From assembly GCF_003345355.1 (NCBI RefSeq), contig NZ_QQNB01000002.1, positions 620,001-684,000 of the forward strand: 64,000 nt of DNA, given 5' to 3'. Position 1 is the first letter of the stretch. Each line of letters opens with the position of its first letter. The DNA is from Sphingomonas aracearum (GTDB taxonomy: Bacteria; Pseudomonadota; Alphaproteobacteria; Sphingomonadales; Sphingomonadaceae). This document shows, piece by piece, positions 46,001-53,417 of this stretch. The translations under genes and the position numbers were made by a program. A model generated the notes under the pieces. The model was not told the DNA's origin. It ran no database searches and saw only the letters and a program-made list of their open reading frames with translations.

Positions 46001-46530
46001 TGCGCGAGCATCCGCTGTTCTTCCTGCGCGAGGAACTGACCGGCCGCGGCATCCGGCGCTGCGCCGACCTCCGGCGGATCAAGGACGGGCGCCGCGTGGA
46101 GGTCGCCGGCATCATCCTCGTCCGCCAGAAGCCCGGCAGCGCCAAGGGCGTGCTGTTCATCACGATCGAGGACGAGACCGGCGTCGCCAACATCATCCTG
46201 TGGCCCGACCGGTTCGAGGCGCAGCGCACGGTGGTCATGTCCTCGGCGATGATCTCGGTGACGGGCGTGGTGCAGCGCGAGGGCGAGGTGATCCACGTCA
46301 TCGCCGCGCGCATCCACGACCAGACCGCCCTGCTGCGCGCCGTCGGCGACATCGACCTGCCGCGCATGACGAGCCCCGCCGATGGCGCCACCGGCGGCGG
46401 CTCCCCCGACAGCCGCGATCCGCAAAGAGCCCAGCCCGTATGGAAGCCCCGCAGCCTCTATCATCCCCCCTTCCGCACCGGCTGCGACCCGGAGGACGTG
46501 ATCCCGATCAAGAGCCACGACTTCCACTGA
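43087..46530 (+). CDS. dnaE2: Error-prone DNA polymerase DnaE2 (1147 aa) with in-frame repeat insertion
   Basis: C-family polymerase of the SOS mutasome. The PHP domain begins at once (YCELQASSHFCFLRGVSSCE), followed by the catalytic palm (ILCQGRGSAANSMICYVLG, then REPPDIDIDFEHERREDVI with the metal-binding aspartates), fingers (LPTEFYDLAIQVAIVRPGPI) and a C-terminal OB-fold (GVLFITIEDETGVANIILWP). Normal DnaE2 has about 1080 residues. Residues about 815-852 (QFPGEGRGPVLQRNPRGSAE onward) come from a palindromic DNA repeat inserted in frame between the fingers and the HhH region (LPLRLGLGIVHGV). The usual imuA-imuB-dnaE2 order is interrupted by the divergent vapBC pair. Confidence 0.95.
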   Translation: MTYCELQASSHFCFLRGVSSCEELFATAAEMGMPAMGITDRNSVAGVVRALYASEEIKKDKGLDIRLVAGCRLDLVTGASLLVWPEDLAAWSRLTRLLTLGNNRADAQAGEKGQCFLHWEDVDAYAEGLVGALVPGADGAHEAELRWMADIFGPARGHVCLTHRRRPDDARRLHLTERAAARFGLSPLATGDVLYHHPDRRLLQDVVTAIRSKRTVDELGLARERSADRCLQPPEEMARRFARHPRALAAVEAIVERCTFSLRELRYQYPEEVVISGKSPQAALDTLARTALGKLFEGEPFNGVPDQRYLDLLDHELGLVAQMEYAPYFLTVNSIVSYARSQDILCQGRGSAANSMICYVLGITSIDPIEHKLLFERFISPDRREPPDIDIDFEHERREDVIQWIYRTYGREHAALTAVVSRFRARGAVREVGKALGLPEDMTAALAGQVWGWSEEGVADRHVDALNLDRGDPRLSLTLELARELIGTPRHLSQHPGGFVLTREPLHDLVPVQPAAMESRWVVEWEKEDIEELGLMKVDILGLGMLGCMRRAFELLAEHKGVRLTLASPELQTDDPATFAMIQKADTLGVFQIESRAQMAMLPRMLPTEFYDLAIQVAIVRPGPIQGDMVHPYLKRRDQLRRNPDTRFDYPSPKLEEVLGKTLGVPLFQEQAMRVAIEGAGFSPARADGLRKAMATFKYTQGVGQFKEELMSGMAKNGIDPEFAEKLVKQIEGFGSYGFPESHAASFAKIAYASSWMKCHHPDIFCAALLNAQPMGFYAPAQIVRDAREHGVEIRPVCVLDSDWDTRLVDSKREQFPGEGRGPVLQRNPRGSAEHAAACDTLGAGPRPSPGNRKGGSNTLPLRLGLGIVHGVSTIHAARILAARAQAPFRSVEDLWRRSGVPLATLEKLAKADAFAGMGLDRRQALWAIRGLGETPLPLLAGIERREEPVSLVPLTAGREVVEDYRATQLTLREHPLFFLREELTGRGIRRCADLRRIKDGRRVEVAGIILVRQKPGSAKGVLFITIEDETGVANIILWPDRFEAQRTVVMSSAMISVTGVVQREGEVIHVIAARIHDQTALLRAVGDIDLPRMTSPADGATGGGSPDSRDPQRAQPVWKPRSLYHPPFRTGCDPEDVIPIKSHDFH
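45531..45642. repeat. Palindromic element translated in frame within dnaE2 (112 bp)
   Basis: The outer arms at 45531-45556 and 45617-45642 are a perfect 26-bp inverted repeat (core CCCCGGCGAAGGCCGGGG). An inner perfect 10-bp stem, CGCGGCAGCG/CGCTGCCGCG, is at 45574-45583 and 45591-45600. The element contributes about 38 codons without changing the dnaE2 frame. A related copy with the same outer arms occurs in non-coding DNA at about 46792-46896, supporting a mobile or dispersed repeat. Confidence 0.88.
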
Positions 46531-46549
46531 GGCTGGTTGAGCAGCAAGG

Positions 46550-46783
<234 letters not shown>

Positions 46784-46791
46784 AATCCTCC

Positions 46792-46896
46792 CTGTTCCCC
46801 GGCGAAGGCCGGGGCCCAGCTGGGAAGGCCGGAGTGATAGCGCGCAAACCCCCAACCACCCGCCCCCAACTGGACCCCGGCCTCCGCCGGGGAACA
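46792..46896. repeat. Intergenic copy of the dnaE2-type palindromic element
   Basis: The left arm, from 46792 (CTGTTCCCCGGCGAAGGCCG onward), and the right arm, ending at 46896 (CCCCGGCCTCCGCCGGGGAA onward to CAG), form an inverted repeat with few mismatches. The arm sequence matches that of the element inside dnaE2; the central part differs. The sequence between the arms has no gene. Confidence 0.82.
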
Positions 46897-46902
46897 GAAA
46901 GC

Positions 46903-46931
46903 TTGACAACACGAACCCATCTGGCTATACG
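46903..46931 (+). promoter_or_regulatory. Near-consensus sigma70 promoter without an obvious gene
   Basis: TTGACA at 46903-46908 (perfect -35), a 17-base spacer, and TATACG at 46926-46931 form one of the best vegetative promoters in the window. The predicted transcription start is near 46938. No convincing open reading frame with a ribosome binding site follows, which raises the possibility of a non-coding RNA. Confidence 0.65.
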
Positions 46932-46937
46932 CCGCAG

Positions 46938-47451
46938 CAGTTCAGAACCGCGGTAAGGGCCTGCGGCGGGGTTGGACGAAAGCAGCCGGTGGTGGTGCCG
47001 TCACAAGCACCATGCCCGGCGATCGACCGGCGCGGAGCCATCCGGGACTAAAGTCGGATGTCCGTTCATCAGGGTCGGGGAAGGTTTGAAGACGTCCGGA
47101 GGGCGAGCGGAACCGGTGACAGCGGTTCAACTCGATCTCCATGCCAGAGCCGGTGCGGCAGAGTACCGGGGGCGTCGCCGATACCCGGCAGACACAAGAA
47201 GTCTCGACGCTTCGTAGTTCAGCGAGTGTCTCAAAAGTCGTCGAGCCCCGGGTGCAAAACCGTGGCTAGGACGCGCCGGTCGATCCCTTTCCCTCGTGTT
47301 CACGGGCCGCGTACACGCGCGCCCGGCGTTTGCGCGTCCCCATCGATTTCCGCTTACGCCCACTGGCGGACGCCCTGGCGCTCTACCGCACCGTCGCCGG
47401 CAGCCGGCGGGTGAACGGCGCCCGCAACGCCGCGCGGGCCCTGGCGCACCC
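46938..47451 (+). other. Unexplained transcribed-looking region, candidate structured RNA
   Basis: This region follows the strong promoter and holds several hairpins: CATCCG/CGGATG around GGACTAAAGT (about 47038-47060), GAACCG-GTGACAG-CGGTTC (about 47109-47131), and CTCGAC/GTCGAG. No tmRNA tag, RNase P, SRP or tRNA signature was recognised. A frame ending at 47485 (RPLADALALYRTVAGSRRVN onward) looks slightly protein-like but has no good start and overlaps btuF antisense. I see no recognised gene here; a novel or divergent ncRNA is a hypothesis. Confidence 0.35.
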
Positions 47452-48306
47452 CTATCTGGCGGAGCTCGCGGCCGAACCCGCCTGACGAGCCACCGGCGCC
47501 GCCGCCCGCAGCTGCGCCGCCAGCGCGCGCGCGGCGGCGACGTAGCCCGGCCCGCCGCATACCGTCCACGCCTGGGCAAGCCGTAGCCGGGGGATGCCGG
47601 CCAGGATCGGGTGCTGCAGCATCTCCGTTCCCTGATCCACCACCCGCTCCGCGCCGGTCTCCACGATCAGGAAGTCGGGCCGCGCCCGCGCCATTTCCTC
47701 CAGGCTCATCCGCGCGAGCGACGGCTTGCCGAGCCGGGTGGCGAGATTGACCAGGCCCACCCGCCCCATCAGCTCGTCGATCAGCGTGCCCGTGCCCGTC
47801 AGATAGCCGCGCCGCTGGTAATAGGCGGCGACCCGCCCCCTCCCGACGCCGCGCGGCACGCGGGCAAGCGCGGCGGCCATCCGCGCGATCAGCGCCTCGC
47901 CGCGTTCCGGATGGCCCACCGCCACCGCCACCTCGCGCACCTGTGCGGTGATCGCCGCGAAGCTCTCCGCCGGCGCCAGGTCCAGCGTGGCGATCGAGCG
48001 ACCGCGCAATTGCGCCATCGTCTCGCGCCGCTTGCCCGGCGAGGCAAGGATCAGGTCCGGGCGCAGCGCCAGCACGTCCTCCGCCGATCCCCGGATCGTG
48101 CGCAGCCCGCGCGCCTGCCGTGCGCCCCAGGACATGTCGGGATCGGTCGCGAGCTGCGTCAGCGCGGCGATCTGCCCACGATCCGCCAGCGCCAGCAGAT
48201 AGCCGTCGGCGCACAGGTTCAGCGACACGATGCGCTGCGGCCGCACCGCAGCCGGCGCCGCGCCGAGCAGCAGGCACAGAAAGGGAAGCACGAACAGCCG
48301 GCGCAT
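47452..48306 (-). CDS. btuF: Cobalamin-type ABC transporter substrate-binding protein
   Basis: Periplasmic binding protein of the BtuF/FhuD-type (helical backbone) family, 284 residues. A signal peptide covers 1-20 (MRRLFVLPFLCLLLGAAPAA). Family segments are RIVSLNLCADGYLLALADRG, LRPDLILASPGKR and the long helix region GYLTGTGTLIDELMGRVGLV. It is divergent from btuCD with 77 bases between starts, and the surrounding B12 genes support cobalamin or cobinamide as the ligand. Without that context, a siderophore-binding role would be equally possible. Confidence 0.85.
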   Translation of the reverse strand: MRRLFVLPFLCLLLGAAPAAVRPQRIVSLNLCADGYLLALADRGQIAALTQLATDPDMSWGARQARGLRTIRGSAEDVLALRPDLILASPGKRRETMAQLRGRSIATLDLAPAESFAAITAQVREVAVAVGHPERGEALIARMAAALARVPRGVGRGRVAAYYQRRGYLTGTGTLIDELMGRVGLVNLATRLGKPSLARMSLEEMARARPDFLIVETGAERVVDQGTEMLQHPILAGIPRLRLAQAWTVCGGPGYVAAARALAAQLRAAAPVARQAGSAASSAR

Positions 48307-48383
48307 ATCGGCGCTTTGCCTTTTGCGCGTCCTTTCCGCTAGGGGCCGCACACCCTGCCATCGCCAAGCGAGATTGCTCCCCC

Positions 48384-49370
48384 GTGACCGCCCGTTGGCT
48401 CTGGCCCTCGCTGCTGCTCCTGGCCCTCCTCGCCGCGCTGCTGGGCGTGGGGATCGGCAGCACCGTGATCTCGCTTCCTCGCGCCTGGGCGGCGCTGGCC
48501 GGGCATGGCGACCCGATCGAGCGCGCGATCCTGGTCGAGCTGCGCCTGCCACGCGCGGTCCTGGGGCTGGCGGTCGGCGCGATGCTGGGCGTCGGCGGCG
48601 CGGCGCTGCAAGGATACCTGCGCAACCCGCTGGCCGAGCCCGCGGTGCTCGGCGTGTCGAACGGCGCGGCGCTGGGCGCGGTGCTGGCGCTGTATTTCGG
48701 GCTGGCCGACGCCTCGTTCCTCCTGCTACCGGCGCTCGCCATTGCCGGCGCGGTGGTCACGCTCCTGCTGCTGTTCGCGCTGGCGGGGCGCGGCGAAAGC
48801 CCGCTGACGTTGATCCTTGCCGGCATCGCCGTGTCCACGCTGGCCGGCGCGGGGATCAGCCTGGCGCTCAACATGGCCCCCAATCCCTTTGCCGCGATGG
48901 AGATCATGACCTGGCTTCTCGGCAGCCTGGAGGATCGCTCGTTCCGTCACGTGGCTCTGGCGCTGCCCTGCATCGCGGCCGGCCTGCTGCTGCTCGCCGG
49001 CCAGGGCCGCGCGCTGGATGCGCTGACCTTGGGCGAGGACGGCGCGGCGGCCTTGGGCGTGAACCTGCGGCGCACGCGGTTGCGCCTGCTGCTCGGCATC
49101 GCGATCGGCGTCGGCGGGGCGGTGGCGGTGTCCGGCGCGATCGGGTTCGTCGGGCTGATCGTGCCGCACCTGCTGCGCCCGTTCACCGATCGCAGCCCTT
49201 CCGCGCTGCTCTGGCCCAGCGCGCTGGCGGGGGCGGCGCTGCTCACGCTGGCCGACGTTGCAGTGCGGGTGATCCCGTCCACCAACGAGCTGAAGCTGGG
49301 GGTCGTCACCGCCTTTCTCGGCGTGCCGGTGTTCCTCGTCCACCTCCTGCGGGAGCGGCGCCTGTGGTGA
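48384..49370 (+). CDS. btuC: ABC transporter permease, FecCD/BtuC type
   Basis: Polytopic inner-membrane permease (328 residues, about 9-10 helices) of the FecCD family. Signature segments are LRLPRAVLGLAVGAMLGVGG, LQGYLRNPLAEPAVLGVS, the coupling-helix region GAAALGVNLRRTRLRLLLG and GFVGLIVPHLLRPF. The start is GTG 48384. The stop overlaps the ATPase gene by 4 bases (GTGA). Together with BtuD and the divergent BtuF it forms a complete import system for a corrinoid, given the adjacent riboswitch and btuB. Confidence 0.92.
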   Translation: MTARWLWPSLLLLALLAALLGVGIGSTVISLPRAWAALAGHGDPIERAILVELRLPRAVLGLAVGAMLGVGGAALQGYLRNPLAEPAVLGVSNGAALGAVLALYFGLADASFLLLPALAIAGAVVTLLLLFALAGRGESPLTLILAGIAVSTLAGAGISLALNMAPNPFAAMEIMTWLLGSLEDRSFRHVALALPCIAAGLLLLAGQGRALDALTLGEDGAAALGVNLRRTRLRLLLGIAIGVGGAVAVSGAIGFVGLIVPHLLRPFTDRSPSALLWPSALAGAALLTLADVAVRVIPSTNELKLGVVTAFLGVPVFLVHLLRERRLW

Positions 49371-50149
49371 AGGTGGAGGCGCGCGAGCTGTCGGTCGCGC
49401 TTGGCCGGCGCGAGGTCGTCCGCGGCGTCTCGTTCGCCGCCGGGCGCGGGCTGGTTGGCGTGCTCGGCCCCAACGGCGCGGGCAAGTCGACGCTGGTGCG
49501 CGCGCTGCTCGGGCTGGTGCCGCATGCCGGCGAGGTGCGGCTCGACGAAACGCCGATCGCCCGCCTGACCCGCGCCGAGATCGCGCGGCGCGTCGCCTAT
49601 CTGCCGCAAGGCCAGACCCTGCACTGGCCGCTGACGGTGGAGCGGCTGGTCGCGCTCGGCCGCCTGCCCCATCTCGCGCCCTTCTCGCGGCTGGACGAGG
49701 CGGACCGCACCGCCATCGAACACGCCATGGCGCGTACCGAAGTCACCGCGCTGCGCCATCGCACCGCCACCGAGCTGTCCGGCGGCGAGCGCGCGCGCGT
49801 GCTGCTGGCGCGCGCGCTGGCGGTGGAGGCTCCCGCGCTGATCGCCGACGAGCCGCTGTCCAGCCTCGATCCCGCGCACGCGCTGCACGGCATGGAGCTG
49901 CTCCGCGCAGAAGCGGATGCGGGCCGGCTGGTGCTCGCCGTGCTCCACGACCTGACGCTCGCGGCGCGCTTCTGCGACCGGCTGCTGGTGCTGCACGACG
50001 GCGCGCTGGTCGCCGACGGCGCGCCCGGCGACGTGCTGTCCGCCGAGCTGCTCGCCCGCGTCTATGGCGTGCGCGCGTTCATCGCCGACGATCCGCCCTT
50101 GCGCGTGCCGCTTGCCCGCATCGTTGACGGCGCGAACGCCGCCACGTAA
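49367..50149 (+). CDS. btuD: ABC transporter ATP-binding protein, BtuD type
   Basis: Cytoplasmic ATPase of 260 residues. Walker A is GPNGAGKST (34-42), the signature motif is LSGGERARVLLARALA, Walker B is ALIADEPLSSLD, and the switch histidine lies in VLAVLHDLTLAARF. The start is GTG 49367, overlapping the permease stop; GTG 49364 is an alternative. The stop is 11 bases before the cobalamin riboswitch. It energises the BtuCF importer. Confidence 0.92.
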   Translation: MKVEARELSVALGRREVVRGVSFAAGRGLVGVLGPNGAGKSTLVRALLGLVPHAGEVRLDETPIARLTRAEIARRVAYLPQGQTLHWPLTVERLVALGRLPHLAPFSRLDEADRTAIEHAMARTEVTALRHRTATELSGGERARVLLARALAVEAPALIADEPLSSLDPAHALHGMELLRAEADAGRLVLAVLHDLTLAARFCDRLLVLHDGALVADGAPGDVLSAELLARVYGVRAFIADDPPLRVPLARIVDGANAAT

Positions 50150-50159
50150 GGGCCGGCCC

Positions 50160-50325
50160 GCGACGGGTTCCCCGCAAGGGGATCAAAAGGGAACGGGGTT
50201 CAAGACCCCGGCTGCCCCTGCAACTGTGAGCGGCGAGCCACCGTGCCACATGCCATTGGGATTTCGGTCCTGAGAAGGCGGCACGATTACGGCATTGACC
50301 CGCAAGCCAGGAGACCTGCCCGACG
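50160..50325 (+). ncRNA. Cobalamin (AdoCbl-type) riboswitch
   Basis: The conserved core is evident: GGGAACGGGGTTCAAGACCC, then GGCTGCCCCTGCAACTGTGA (50210-50229), the B12-box-like GCCATTGGGATTTCGGTCCT with GAGAAGGCGG (50251-50280), and the closing GCAAGCCAGGAGACCTGCC (50302-50320). It lies 120 bases upstream of btuB and should repress btuB and the following cob genes when cobalamin is plentiful. The B12 box differs slightly from the usual GCCACTG. Boundaries are approximate. Confidence 0.95.
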
Positions 50326-50447
50326 CAGTCGTCCTTCGACCGGCCAGGGTGCGCCGGACGGACGGGGTGAAAACCCGCGAGACGACAAGAGCCTGGCCTC
50401 GGCGCGACAAGCGTGCCGGGGCGTGTTTGTCGTTGGGGATTTGTTCG

Positions 50448-52439
50448 ATGAGGAAGTTTGTTCTGTTCGCGGGCGCCGCCGTGCTCGCTCCCGTGCCCGC
50501 CTTGGCGCAGCAGGCGCCCGCGCCGAATGCCGCCGCCGCGCCCGTTGCCACCGAAAACGGCGGCACCAACGCCGCGGAGCCCGGCACGATCGTGGTCACC
50601 GCCAATCGCGGCCCCGTCTCGATCGACCGCGTCGCGGCGTCGATCACCGTGCTCGACAAGGACGCGATCGACCGCGCCGGCGACCTGTCGGTCGCCGATC
50701 TCCTGATCCGCACGCCGGGCGTCAGCCTGTCGCGCAACGGCGGCTACGGCACCGCCACCAGCTTGCGCATCCGCGGTGCGGAAAGCGACCAGACGGTGGT
50801 CGTGATCGACGGCGTGAAGCTGAACGATCCGTCCTCCACCGGCGGCGGCTACAATTTCGCCAACTTGCTGACCGGCGATGCCAGCCGCATCGAGGTGCTG
50901 CGCGGGCCGCAATCCACCTTGTGGGGCAGCCAGGCGATCGGCGGCGTGGTCAACATCGTCACGCCGCTGCCCACCGACACGCTGGAAGCCAGCATGGACG
51001 TGGAGGCCGGCAGCCGCGACACCGTCAGCGGTCGCGCGGCGCTGGGCGGCCGCACCGGCCCGCTCGCCTGGCGGGTGGCGGCGCAGACCTTCACCACCGA
51101 CGGCATCTCCGCCATCGCGCCGGAGTTCGGCGGGCGTGAACGCGACGGCTATCGCAACCAGTCCGTCACCGGCCGCGCGCTGCTGACGCTGACCGAAGGC
51201 GTGTCCGCCGACGTTCGCGGTTACTATTCGGATGGCCGGGTGGAGATCGACGGCTTCTCCGGCGACAGCGCCGAGTTCTCGAAGAACCGCGAGTTCGTCG
51301 GCTATGCCGGCCTCAACGTGGACCTGTTCGGCGGCCGTTTCCGCAACCGTTTCGGCTATGGCTATACCGACACCGATCGCGACAACTACAATCCCACGCT
51401 GGCGCGCCAGAAGACGTTCGATGCCGCCGGCAAGAACCACCGCCTGGAATATCAGGGCAGCGTCGCCATCCTCCCCGGCGTGGACGCCACGTTCGGTGCC
51501 GAGAACGAGGTCAGCCGCTTTCGCAGCGTCTCGCCGCCGTCCAGCCTGTCCGTGCCCATCCCTGCGGCGTCGCGCGGCCGGGCGGAGATCACCAGCTTCT
51601 ACGGCCAGCTGAACGCCACGGTGATCGAGGGCCTGACGCTGACCGGCGGCGTGCGCAACGACGACCATAACCGCTATGGCAGCAAGACCTTGTTCTCCGG
51701 CGGCGGCGTCTACACGGCACCCTGGGGCACCGTGATCCGCGCCAGCTATTCGGAAGGCTTCAAGGCGCCCACCCTGTACCAGCTCTATTCCGAATACGGG
51801 AACGGCGCGCTGAACCCGGAAGAGGCGACCGGATGGGAAGCCGGCGCGGAGCAGCGCTTCCTGAACGGTCGCGTGGCCCTGGGCGCCACTTATTTCGAGC
51901 GGCGCTCCACCAACCTCATCACCTATGTCGGCTGCTCCACCACCTCGACCACCCCGCTCTGCTTCGTGCCGGGCAGCACCAGCGCGCGCCGCTTCGGCTA
52001 TTACAGCAATGTCGCCCGCGCCTTCGCCAACGGCATCGAGGCGTCCGGCCGCGTGTCGCTGGCCGAGGGGCTGTCGGTGGACGGCAATTACAGCTGGGTC
52101 GCCTCGGAGGACCGCTCCGCCGGCGCGGCCACCTATGGCCTGCAGCTTGCCCGCCGCCCGCGCCACAGCTGGAATGCCGGGGTGAACTATGCCCTGCCGA
52201 ACGGCGGGCCGTCGCTTGGCGCGGCGGTGCGCTGGGCCGGCGAGAGCTTCGACGATGCGGCCAACACCACCCGGCTCGATCCGTACACTCTGGTCGATCT
52301 GCGCGCGGAGCTGCCGATCTCGCCGGAGGTCCGCTTCTTCGTTCGCGCGGAAAACGTGTTCGATGAGGAGTATCAGACGGTTTACCGTTATGGCACGCTC
52401 GGCCGCAGCATCTATGCCGGCTTCCGCGGCCGCTTCTGA
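50448..52439 (+). CDS. btuB: TonB-dependent cobalamin receptor BtuB
   Basis: Outer-membrane receptor of 663 residues with a signal peptide (VLAPVPALAQ, about 12-21), TonB box TIVVTAN, a plug (ASITVLDKDAIDRAGDLSVA, TSLRIRGAESDQTVVVIDGV, STLWGSQAIGGVVNIVTP) and a barrel ending YAGFRGRF. It is short for TonB receptors, as BtuB is. The upstream cobalamin riboswitch and downstream cob genes make vitamin B12 or other corrinoids the very likely ligand. ATG 50448 is the first codon after the riboswitch leader with a GGGGAT ribosome binding site. Confidence 0.95.
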   Translation: MRKFVLFAGAAVLAPVPALAQQAPAPNAAAAPVATENGGTNAAEPGTIVVTANRGPVSIDRVAASITVLDKDAIDRAGDLSVADLLIRTPGVSLSRNGGYGTATSLRIRGAESDQTVVVIDGVKLNDPSSTGGGYNFANLLTGDASRIEVLRGPQSTLWGSQAIGGVVNIVTPLPTDTLEASMDVEAGSRDTVSGRAALGGRTGPLAWRVAAQTFTTDGISAIAPEFGGRERDGYRNQSVTGRALLTLTEGVSADVRGYYSDGRVEIDGFSGDSAEFSKNREFVGYAGLNVDLFGGRFRNRFGYGYTDTDRDNYNPTLARQKTFDAAGKNHRLEYQGSVAILPGVDATFGAENEVSRFRSVSPPSSLSVPIPAASRGRAEITSFYGQLNATVIEGLTLTGGVRNDDHNRYGSKTLFSGGGVYTAPWGTVIRASYSEGFKAPTLYQLYSEYGNGALNPEEATGWEAGAEQRFLNGRVALGATYFERRSTNLITYVGCSTTSTTPLCFVPGSTSARRFGYYSNVARAFANGIEASGRVSLAEGLSVDGNYSWVASEDRSAGAATYGLQLARRPRHSWNAGVNYALPNGGPSLGAAVRWAGESFDDAANTTRLDPYTLVDLRAELPISPEVRFFVRAENVFDEEYQTVYRYGTLGRSIYAGFRGRF

Positions 52440-52450
52440 GGAGAAAAGGC

Positions 52451-53005
52451 ATGACCCGGAACGCCCTTCCGTCCAGCCGCCGCGCCTCGGCGCTCTGGGT
52501 TGTCCTGCTCACCCTTGCCAGCGCGGGAACGACCTTGGTGCTCGCCTGCGCCACGCCGTTCGCCGCGCTGGCGGCGCTGGCCGCCACGCGGATGCGCACG
52601 CGTGACGGCTTTGCGCTGATCGCGCTCGCGTGGCTCGCCAGCCAGCTGATCGGCTTCTGCGTGCTCGATTACCCGCGCGATCCGCTCACCTTCACCTGGG
52701 GCGCGGCGATGCTGACGGCGGCGCTGGCGGCGGTGGCGGCGGCGCGCTGGGGCGCGCGTGCCAACCCCTCGCCGCTCGTCTCGCTGGCGACCGCGTTCGG
52801 CACCGGCTTTGTCGCGTACAAGGCGGCCCTGGTCGCCTGGTCGCTGGTGCTGGGCGGCGTGCATACCGCGCTGTCGCCTTATTGGGCGCTGCGACAGTTC
52901 GGCCGCGAGGCGCTGATCCTCGCCGGGCTGATGCTCGCTTATCAGGCGCTCGTGCGGCTCGGCGTGCCCGCGCCGCGCCGCACCTCCGCGCCAACCGCCG
53001 CCTGA
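52451..53005 (+). CDS. Unrecognised multi-pass membrane protein in cobalamin operon (184 aa)
   Basis: About five hydrophobic segments are visible: ALWVVLLTLASAGTTLVLAC, FAALAALAATRMRTRDGFAL leading into IALAWLASQLIGFCVLDY, TWGAAMLTAALAAVAAARW, FGTGFVAYKAALVAWSLVLG and REALILAGLMLAYQALV. I do not recognise a named family. It starts 11 bases after btuB and ends 1 base before the DUF1636 gene, so it belongs to the riboswitch-controlled operon. Size and position suggest a helper for cobalt or corrinoid handling at the inner membrane; this is inference from context only. Confidence 0.8.
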   Translation: MTRNALPSSRRASALWVVLLTLASAGTTLVLACATPFAALAALAATRMRTRDGFALIALAWLASQLIGFCVLDYPRDPLTFTWGAAMLTAALAAVAAARWGARANPSPLVSLATAFGTGFVAYKAALVAWSLVLGGVHTALSPYWALRQFGREALILAGLMLAYQALVRLGVPAPRRTSAPTAA

Positions 53006-53006
53006 A

Positions 53007-53417
53007 ATGGCGCTGCGTCCGGCCGCTTCGGGCGCGGCGGTGATCGCCTGCAACACCTGCCGCTTCTCGGCCGAGGCGCGCGACGATGGCGAGGGCCGGC
53101 GCGGCGGCGCACGGCTGGCCGAAGCGCTGCGGCAGGTGCAGGCGTCCGACCCGGCCTTTGCCGGCATCGCCGTGGACGAGATGCCCTGCCTGTTCGCCTG
53201 CACCGACCATTGCACCGTGCATCTGCGCGCGCCCGGCAGGGTCGGCTACGTCCTCGGCCGCTTCGCTCCCGAAGAAGCGAGCGCGCGTGCGATCCTCGAC
53301 TTCGCACGGGCCTATGCCGGAAGCGAATGGGGACAGGTGCCCTATCGCGATTGGCCGGAGGGCGTGAAGGGACACTTCCTCACCCGCACGCCGCCCGCGG
53401 ACTTCGTGGTCGAATGA
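53007..53417 (+). CDS. DUF1636 cysteine-rich (ferredoxin-like) protein (136 aa)
   Basis: DUF1636 proteins resemble thioredoxin-like [2Fe-2S] ferredoxins. The cysteines are arranged as VIACNTCRFS near the N-terminus (C-x2-C) and MPCLFACTDHCTVHLRAPGR in the middle (C-x3-C-x3-C), suited to a metal cluster. It lies 1 base after the unknown membrane protein and overlaps cobT by 4 bases. The family is repeatedly found in cobalamin gene clusters but has no proven function; an electron donor for corrinoid reduction is a reasonable hypothesis. Confidence 0.85.
   Translation: MALRPAASGAAVIACNTCRFSAEARDDGEGRRGGARLAEALRQVQASDPAFAGIAVDEMPCLFACTDHCTVHLRAPGRVGYVLGRFAPEEASARAILDFARAYAGSEWGQVPYRDWPEGVKGHFLTRTPPADFVVE

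Noticed and set aside
47035-47075. Resemblance to group II intron domain V (GAGCC...CTAAAG...CGTTC)
   Set aside because: The outer GAGC/GTTC pairing and a hairpin exist, but the catalytic AGC triad spacing and GAAA loop are not right and no reverse transcriptase or intron domains are nearby.
46938-47290. Possible tmRNA, RNase P RNA, SRP RNA or tRNA
   Set aside because: I looked for a tmRNA tag frame (ANDN-type), the GGAAAGTCCGG region of RNase P, the SRP GGTCCGGAAGGAAGCAGC loop and tRNA D/T-loop pairs. A GTTCAACTC near 47130 fits a T-loop but the flanking stem does not pair, so no assignment was made.
47260-47485. Plus-strand frame ending RPLADALALYRTVAGSRRVN onward to HPYLAELAAEPA
   Set aside because: It looks slightly protein-like but has no plausible start or ribosome binding site after the in-frame stop near 47270, and it overlaps the 3' end of btuF on the opposite strand; high-GC shadow coding is the simpler reading.
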